Both the position numbers and the translations under genes were made by a program. 11,773 bases of DNA from Hellea sp964576765 (GTDB lineage: Bacteria > Pseudomonadota > Alphaproteobacteria > Caulobacterales > Maricaulaceae): assembly GCA_964576765.1 (NCBI GenBank), contig CAZNWH010000075.1, forward strand, positions 1-11,773, given 5' to 3'. Below the pieces are notes generated by a model, which saw only the letters and a list, made by a program, of their open reading frames with translations, had not been told where the DNA came from and did not search any database. Positions 7,380-11,773 of the stretch are shown piece after piece (the stretch's first letter is position 1; each line of letters begins with the position of its first letter).

Positions 7380-8539
7380 ATCCGCATGCCATCCTGTGCA
7401 TTTGATAAGGCGTGAAGAATGCCCATGCGCATAGCCACACCTGTCTCGACTTGTTGCGTAATCAGGCTGATATCAGGGTCATCGGCGATATCAGAGCTGA
7501 TCTCAATGCCGCGATTCATAGGGCCGGGATGCATAACAAAAGCACCTTTTTTAGCATATCCAAGCTTGGTTCTGTCCAGTCCATAGAAATGAAAATATTC
7601 GCGTTTGGAGGGTACAAAAGCGCCGCTCATACGTTCGAGTTGCAAGCGGAGCATCATCACAACATCGCATCCCGCGAGGCCCGTTTTCATATCGTGGAAC
7701 ACATCAACGCCCCATCTGTCGACATCTGTCGGGAGCAAAGTTGGCGGCCCTATCAACCGGACTTCAGCCCCCAGCATATTGAGCAGTTTTACATTAGACC
7801 GCGCCACGCGGGAGTGCAGAATATCCCCACATATTGCAATCCGAAGACCGTCTGTCTTCCCACCAAAAGCTTGGCGTAGCGTTAGAGCGTCGAGCAAAGC
7901 TTGTGTCGGATGGGCGTGCATACCATCCCCGGCATTTATTACAGAACAGCTGACCTTTTGTGAGAGTAAAGCAGGCGCGCCGGAAGAACCATGACGAACA
8001 ACCAGTAAGTCAGGGTTCATGGCGTTGAGTGTTGCGGCCGTATCGAGCAAGGTCTCGCCTTTTTTAACCGAGCTGCTCGCGACCTGCATAGAGATGACAT
8101 CAGCGCCGAGGCGCTTACCCGCCAGTTCAAATGATTTTTCGGTGCGCGTTGAATTTTCAAAAAACAGATTCACCAAAGTTTTACCGCGCAAAACTGAGCG
8201 GTCCGGGTTTTTTTGTACGCCCAAATCAAGATAATGCTCGCCGAGTGATAAAAGTGTTTCAATGTCAGGACGATGGAAATCATCAATCGCCAGACAATGC
8301 AGCTTTTCAAAAGGATAACCGTGGGAACTCAGAGCTGGAATCGACACGGGGAAAAAATCGTCCGGCGTGAGATAGTGATCAAATCCCTTGGCCTGCTCTA
8401 TAACATCTTCCCAATGTTTTTGCGGGATGGTGCCGGACTCATACCAACCCTGAATGGTCGAGGCCGAACGCTCCAAAGCGCGGGCGGCAGGGCGAATACC
8501 GCCAAAAATGTCATCAATGATCGATTTCGAATAAGACAT
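7376..8539 (-). CDS. pyrB: Aspartate carbamoyltransferase with N-terminal HTH-like domain
   Basis: Condenses carbamoyl phosphate and aspartate to carbamoyl-aspartate, the committed step of pyrimidine synthesis. From the ATG at 8539 it has 387 residues, against about 310 for E. coli PyrB and 334 for Pseudomonas. Catalytic motifs are intact: FFENSTRTEKSFE with STRT at 130-133, KKGET with K160, HAHPTQALLD with HPTQ at 210-213, HSRVARS (242-248), LRLQLER (297-303) and HPGPMNRG (337-344). The catalytic fold starts near residue 80. The first 79 residues are extra: 5-50 read as a small Cro/YdaS-like helix-turn-helix (IFGGIRPAARAL, then STIQGWYESGTIP), followed by a linker. A TTG at 8572 would add 11 residues, but those are encoded by a perfect palindrome, so the ATG is preferred. 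Neither start has a Shine-Dalgarno. It overlaps pyrC' by 4 bases and lies 72 bases after the acyl-CoA ligase. Confidence 0.94.
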   Translation of the reverse strand: MSYSKSIIDDIFGGIRPAARALERSASTIQGWYESGTIPQKHWEDVIEQAKGFDHYLTPDDFFPVSIPALSSHGYPFEKLHCLAIDDFHRPDIETLLSLGEHYLDLGVQKNPDRSVLRGKTLVNLFFENSTRTEKSFELAGKRLGADVISMQVASSSVKKGETLLDTAATLNAMNPDLLVVRHGSSGAPALLSQKVSCSVINAGDGMHAHPTQALLDALTLRQAFGGKTDGLRIAICGDILHSRVARSNVKLLNMLGAEVRLIGPPTLLPTDVDRWGVDVFHDMKTGLAGCDVVMMLRLQLERMSGAFVPSKREYFHFYGLDRTKLGYAKKGAFVMHPGPMNRGIEISSDIADDPDISLITQQVETGVAMRMGILHALSNAQDGMRI

Positions 8540-8547
8540 AAAGTGTC

Positions 8548-8564
8548 GTACGAAAAATTCGTAC
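8548..8564. promoter_or_regulatory. Candidate operator: perfect 7-3-7 palindrome at the pyrB start
   Basis: GTACGAA-AAA-TTCGTAC, fully symmetric over 17 bases, ends 8 bases upstream of the pyrB ATG. It takes the place of the ribosome binding site, lies within about 30 bases downstream of an extended -10-like box, and would also fall between a TTGACT (8567-8572) and a weak TACGAC if those form the promoter. Either geometry is classic for a repressor site. As RNA the arms could form a short hairpin. That the HTH domain of PyrB binds here is inference. Confidence 0.55.
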
Positions 8565-8579
8565 AGAGTCAATACTAGA

Positions 8580-8588
8580 GTTATATCA
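8580..8588 (-). promoter_or_regulatory. Possible extended -10 promoter of pyrB-pyrC'
   Basis: On the minus strand TGATATAAC matches the extended -10 pattern TGnTATAAT with one mismatch. No good -35 lies 16-18 bases upstream, which extended -10 promoters can tolerate. Transcription would begin around 8571-8574, giving a leader of about 32-35 bases that carries the palindrome. A second option is TTGACT at 8567-8572 as -35 with TACGAC as a weak -10, which would give a nearly leaderless message and explain the missing Shine-Dalgarno. Confidence 0.35.
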
Positions 8589-8611
8589 GAGTTGTTTAAG
8601 CAGGTTTTAAA

Positions 8612-10159
8612 TTACCCCACATTCCTCTCACGGCCTTCCCAGTACGGAGCTCGTAAATGCCGCCGCAAAACCTTACCTGAGGGATTACGTGGCAGAGGCT
8701 CAGAGCGAATATCGATCGATTTTGGGCATTTATAACCTGCGATTCGTGTTTTAGCATAGGCGATAATATCGGCCTCGCTTGGCGTGCATCCGGGCTTTGG
8801 CACGATGATCGCTTTGACCGCTTCGCCCCATTTTTCATCGGGTACGCCGATCACGGCCACATCGGCCACATCGGAATAGCTAAAGAGAGCATTTTCAACT
8901 TCGGCGGGATACACATTTTCACCGCCGGAGACTATCATGTCTTTGACCCGATCATGAATATAGAGAAAGCCGTCTTCGTCAAAATATCCGGCATCACCTG
9001 TATAAAACCAACCATCGCGAATGGCTTCTGCGGTGGCTTTGGGGCGTTTCCAATAGCCTTTCATCAATACATCTGAACGTATAGTAATTTCGCCGACTTC
9101 GCCCTGCGGGACTTTTTGACCTTCGTCATCGACGCAGCGTATTTCTGTGCCCGGATATGGAACGCCGCAAGAGCGCAATTTTCCGCGCGCGGGATCATGA
9201 TCTTCAGGCAACATATAAGTGCCCACGCCCGCCGTTTCTGTCAGACCGTAAACCTGCGTGAATTGACAGCCAAATAACTTGGCCGCATCGAGTAATAAAC
9301 TCTCCGCAATGGGCGAGGCTCCATAAGCCATAATTTTGAAGGATGAGAAGTCTCGTTTTTCAACCCCCGGGACTTGCGTAAGCATGAGTATAACGGCAGG
9401 AACAAGAAAGCCGTGCTTGATCTTTTGTTGTTCGATTAAATCCAAAATTACCATAGGATGAATTTCGCGCAGGATCACGGCCTTGGCTCCCTGAACAAGG
9501 CTGAGTAGTCCAATATTAAGCCCCGCAATATGGAAAAGCGGCATAGCATCAATAACGGGGTCGCCCACATCATAGGCCGCCCATATCAAATGTTCGGCCT
9601 GACTGAAAAAGGCTTTGAAGTTTTTATTTGTGAGTTGAACCCCTTTGGGCAAACCTGTCGTGCCGGAGGTATAAAGCTGAACCACGTCATCTTGATCTTC
9701 TGAGCCTAGCATCGGATCGTCGGTCGATTGGTTATTCCGCCAAGACCTATAATCCGTCCAGTCAGTATGTCCGCCTTCAATCGCGATAATGGTTTTAAGC
9801 TTGGGGCACTCAGGTAAAACTTGCGCAGCTAAATCGTAAAAATCCTCGGAAACAAAGAGAATAACAGCCTCACTATCATCCAAAACAAATTGTAATTCGG
9901 GCGCGGCCAAACGATAATTCATCACGGCAAAGGCTGCGCGCGATTTAACTGTGCCAAAGAGCATTTCATAATAAACGTCGAGGTTTTTACCTAAGTAAGC
10001 CACGCGCTCATTTGGTTTTATACCCGCCGCGATCAGGCCATTGGCTACGCTGTTTGAGCGGTTATCGAGCTGTGCAAAATTTGTTTCTCGGCCTTCAAAC
10101 CATAAAGCGGTTTCGTTTGGGCGTATTTTGGCTTGGTGGCGAACAATATCGGCCAAATG
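8612..10159 (-). CDS. Fatty-acyl-CoA synthetase (AMP-forming), 5' end missing in gap
   Basis: An ANL-superfamily ligase that activates a carboxylic acid, probably a medium or long-chain fatty acid, to its CoA ester through an acyl-adenylate. About 514 residues are visible. Numbering from a TTG at 10156: P-loop YTSGTTGLPKG (162-172), A5 YGLTET (303-308), A7 WFYTGD (383-388), A8 DRVKDMIVSGGENVYP (402-417) and the A10 lysine K495 in NPSGKVLRR. The reading stays open into the N run (the codon before the TTG is CAT), and related proteins have a few residues before the ADIVRHQA segment, so the true start is most likely an ATG inside the gap rather than this TTG. Only a short piece seems missing. 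It lies upstream of pyrB on the same strand with no clear terminator between them. Chain-length preference cannot be read from sequence. Confidence 0.92.
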   Translation of the reverse strand, partial: HLADIVRHQAKIRPNETALWFEGRETNFAQLDNRSNSVANGLIAAGIKPNERVAYLGKNLDVYYEMLFGTVKSRAAFAVMNYRLAAPELQFVLDDSEAVILFVSEDFYDLAAQVLPECPKLKTIIAIEGGHTDWTDYRSWRNNQSTDDPMLGSEDQDDVVQLYTSGTTGLPKGVQLTNKNFKAFFSQAEHLIWAAYDVGDPVIDAMPLFHIAGLNIGLLSLVQGAKAVILREIHPMVILDLIEQQKIKHGFLVPAVILMLTQVPGVEKRDFSSFKIMAYGASPIAESLLLDAAKLFGCQFTQVYGLTETAGVGTYMLPEDHDPARGKLRSCGVPYPGTEIRCVDDEGQKVPQGEVGEITIRSDVLMKGYWKRPKATAEAIRDGWFYTGDAGYFDEDGFLYIHDRVKDMIVSGGENVYPAEVENALFSYSDVADVAVIGVPDEKWGEAVKAIIVPKPGCTPSEADIIAYAKTRIAGYKCPKSIDIRSEPLPRNPSGKVLRRHLRAPYWEGRERNVG

Positions 10160-10259
10160 NNNNNNNNNNNNNNNNNNNNNNNNNNNNNNNNNNNNNNNNN
10201 NNNNNNNNNNNNNNNNNNNNNNNNNNNNNNNNNNNNNNNNNNNNNNNNNNNNNNNNNNN
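10160..10259. other. Assembly gap of exactly 100 N
   Basis: One hundred consecutive N, the conventional placeholder for a scaffold join of unknown length. The starts of the leftward acyl-CoA ligase and the rightward lipA both fall inside it. If the join is right, the gap holds a divergent promoter region; the true distance is unknown, and the two contigs may be separated by more sequence. Confidence 0.99.
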
Positions 10260-11233
10260 CGACCTTAATAGATACCACTAAAAATTTGCGGCCTACCAAG
10301 AGCGAAAAAGAGAAGCTACGCCATCCGGAAAAGGCGAAAAACCCTGAGACAGAGGTTCTGCGCAAGCCAAAATGGATTAGGGTGAAGGCTCCAACCTCCA
10401 AGGGCTATGCGGCGACGCGCAAGATTGTAAAAGATAAGGGCCTTGTCACAGTTTGCGAAGAAGCGGCGTGCCCGAATATTGGCGAGTGCTGGGAGAAGTC
10501 CCACGCCACCTTTATGATTTTGGGTGAAATTTGTACACGGGCATGTGCTTTTTGTAATATTACGACGGGGCTACCCGAAGAAATAGACGTGCAGGAACCA
10601 GCCAAGATCGGCGAGGCGGTTAAAGAAATGAAACTGCAACATGTCGTGATTACGTCCGTTGACCGTGATGACCTTGCCGATGGCGGCGCGCAGCATTTTG
10701 TTGATGTCATTCAGTCCATTCGGCGCGCGTCCCCGAAAACCACAATTGAGATTCTAACGCCGGACTTTCTACGTAAAGAGGGCGCGACGGAGACTGTTAT
10801 TGATGCGCGGCCTGATGTGTTTAATCACAATTTGGAAACTGTGCCGCGGCTTTATTTGAAAATCCGCCCCGGCGCGCGTTATTTTCATTCGTTGCGCCTG
10901 CTAGAAAAAGTCAAAGAGCGCGACCCTAGCCAGTTTACGAAATCCGGCCTTATGGTGGGGCTTGGCGAGACCAAAGAAGAAGTCATGCAAGTCATGGATG
11001 ATATGCGCTCTGCCGGCATCGATTTTCTGACTATTGGGCAATATCTCCAGCCCACGCGTAAACATGCTGCGATTGACCGTTTCGTCACGCCAGAGGAATT
11101 TAAAGCCTATGAAACGATTGCCAAAGCCAAAGGGTTCTTGTTGGTCTCGGCCTCGCCTTTGACGCGCTCCTCCTATCATGCTGATAGTGATTTCGCGAAA
11201 TTGCAGGCGGCAAGACAAGCCTTACACGCTTAA
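10260..11233 (+). CDS. lipA: Lipoyl synthase (LipA), first codons missing in gap
   Basis: A radical-SAM enzyme that inserts two sulfur atoms into protein-bound octanoyl groups to make the lipoyl cofactor of pyruvate and 2-oxoglutarate dehydrogenases and the glycine cleavage system. The reading frame is open into the N run from base 10262, with 323 residues visible, close to full length, so only a few residues are lost. The auxiliary cluster motif CX4CX5C (CEEAACPNIGEC) lies at 10454-10489 and the radical-SAM CX3CX2C (CTRACAFC) at 10532-10555. VDRDDLADGGA and the C-terminal SSYHA, which holds the serine ligand of the auxiliary cluster, are also present. The leading segment with HPEKA and LRKPKWIRVKAP is of the alphaproteobacterial type. 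Its TAA overlaps the next ATG by one base (TAATG), so the two genes are translationally coupled. Confidence 0.96.
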
Positions 11234-11733
11234 TGCCATCCACGCAGTTCATACGGCATATTTGCCATGATGCTGACGAGCTTTTGGAGATGGTGGCCGA
11301 TGTTGAAAACTATCCGGAATTTATAGGCTTAATATCGGCGTTACGCATTACGAAACAGATAAGCGACACCGACTTCGAAGCCGAAGCGATAGTCTCCTAT
11401 AAAATGCTGCGAGAGAGTTTCCGTTCGACTATTCATATTGACCGTGAGATAAAATTAATCCGTGTCAGCAAAGCCGAAAAGGGCGGCGCGGTGAAAACGC
11501 TGGAAAATACATGGAAATTCCATCCACTCTCAGATGGATCAACGGCTGTGGAATTTTATATCGATGTCAGTCTCAAAGCGTTTCCTCTTGATATTTTAGT
11601 GAAAGAAAAGATGGAGAAAGCCAGCGATGTTATTATGGGAGCGTTTGAACGCCGCGCTGCAAAGGTGTGTAAACCAATTGCGAGAGAAGGTTTGGACTTA
11701 GGCGCGGAATATAAACGGTTGGGTTTGAGTTAA
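11233..11733 (+). CDS. Coq10/RatA-like START-domain (SRPBCC) protein
   Basis: A 166-residue single-domain polyketide-cyclase/START-like protein. The N-terminus with the conserved MVADVENYPEFIGL segment (about residues 20-33) and the later YKMLRESFRS and C-terminal amphipathic helix (MGAFERRAAKVCKPIA) are those of the family containing yeast Coq10, a ubiquinone-binding protein needed for respiration, and E. coli RatA (YfjG), described as a ribosome-association toxin. In alphaproteobacteria this gene commonly follows lipA, as here, with a TAATG overlap; I favour a ubiquinone-chaperone role near the membrane over a toxin, since no antitoxin partner is present. It has no signal peptide or membrane segment. 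There is no clear Shine-Dalgarno, consistent with coupling to lipA. Confidence 0.88.
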   Translation: MPSTQFIRHICHDADELLEMVADVENYPEFIGLISALRITKQISDTDFEAEAIVSYKMLRESFRSTIHIDREIKLIRVSKAEKGGAVKTLENTWKFHPLSDGSTAVEFYIDVSLKAFPLDILVKEKMEKASDVIMGAFERRAAKVCKPIAREGLDLGAEYKRLGLS

Positions 11734-11749
11734 ATTTTTTAATATCGTC

Positions 11750-11773
11750 ATTGCAAGACCTCGTTCTTGCAAT
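11750..11773. repeat. Perfect 9-bp inverted repeat at the window end
   Basis: ATTGCAAGA-CCTCGT-TCTTGCAAT, 9-base arms around a 6-base loop, beginning 16 bases after the stop of the Coq10/RatA-like gene and running to the last base. It may be the terminator of the lipA operon (a T-run would have to follow outside the window) or one arm set of a dispersed palindromic repeat: the preceding CGTC allows the stem to extend to 13 bp if GACG follows. Confidence 0.6.

Noticed and set aside
8540..8572. TTG start at 8572 adding 11 residues to PyrB.
   Set aside because: The added codons fall in the palindrome and there is no ribosome binding site; the ATG at 8539 begins right before the HTH-like domain. 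Not fully excluded.
7412..8578. Several overlapping plus-strand readings opposite pyrB.
   Set aside because: They lie antisense to a gene with intact catalytic motifs and show no family features.
10012..10401. Open readings that run through the N block on both strands.
   Set aside because: Their length comes from untranslatable N; apart from lipA they are antisense shadows of the ligase or lipA.
11233..11733. Type II toxin-antitoxin system based on the RatA-like gene.
   Set aside because: No RatB-like antitoxin gene is adjacent, and the lipA linkage fits the Coq10-type role better.

Overview
The window (11,773 bases, moderate GC by eye) looks like a chromosomal piece of an alphaproteobacterium, probably a scaffold from a draft or metagenome assembly because it contains a run of exactly 100 N (10160-10259). 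The call rests on the alphaproteobacterial style of LipA (N-terminal tail before the KPxWIRVKAP motif) followed by a Coq10/RatA-type gene, on the ppk-ppx tandem, and on an ATCase paired with a metal-site-less dihydroorotase-like protein. No tRNA, rRNA, insertion sequence, CRISPR or phage gene was seen.

Layout. Bases 3-3637 (+): ppk and ppx, overlapping by one base, which make and degrade inorganic polyphosphate. Bases 3716-4852 (+): a fold-type I PLP aminotransferase of unknown substrate. Bases 4853-5163: a 311-base intergenic stretch with small inverted repeats and one possible 23-residue membrane peptide. Bases 5164-6078 (+): an SDR of the (3R)-hydroxyacyl-CoA dehydrogenase (MFE-2) type. 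Bases 6111-8539 (-): pyrB and pyrC' overlapping by ATGA, convergent to the SDR. Bases 8612-10159 (-): a fatty-acyl-CoA ligase whose start lies in the gap. Bases 10260-11733 (+): lipA (start in the gap) overlapping a START-domain Coq10/RatA-like gene by one base. An inverted repeat closes the window at 11750-11773.

The most interesting part is the pyrimidine locus. The ATCase has all its active-site motifs but carries about 79 extra residues at its N-terminus that read as a small Cro/YdaS-like helix-turn-helix domain. A perfect 7-bp inverted repeat with a 3-bp spacer (GTACGAA-AAA-TTCGTAC, 8548-8564) lies 8 bases upstream of its ATG, where a ribosome binding site would be expected and just downstream of an extended -10-like box. 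Together these suggest an enzyme that could bind and control its own promoter. The partner PyrC' has lost every recognisable metal ligand of dihydroorotase, so it is presumably a structural or regulatory subunit, and a catalytic dihydroorotase must be encoded elsewhere. The rest is ordinary core metabolism (polyphosphate, lipoate, ubiquinone) and fatty-acid or xenobiotic CoA-ester chemistry (ligase, hydroxyacyl-CoA dehydrogenase).
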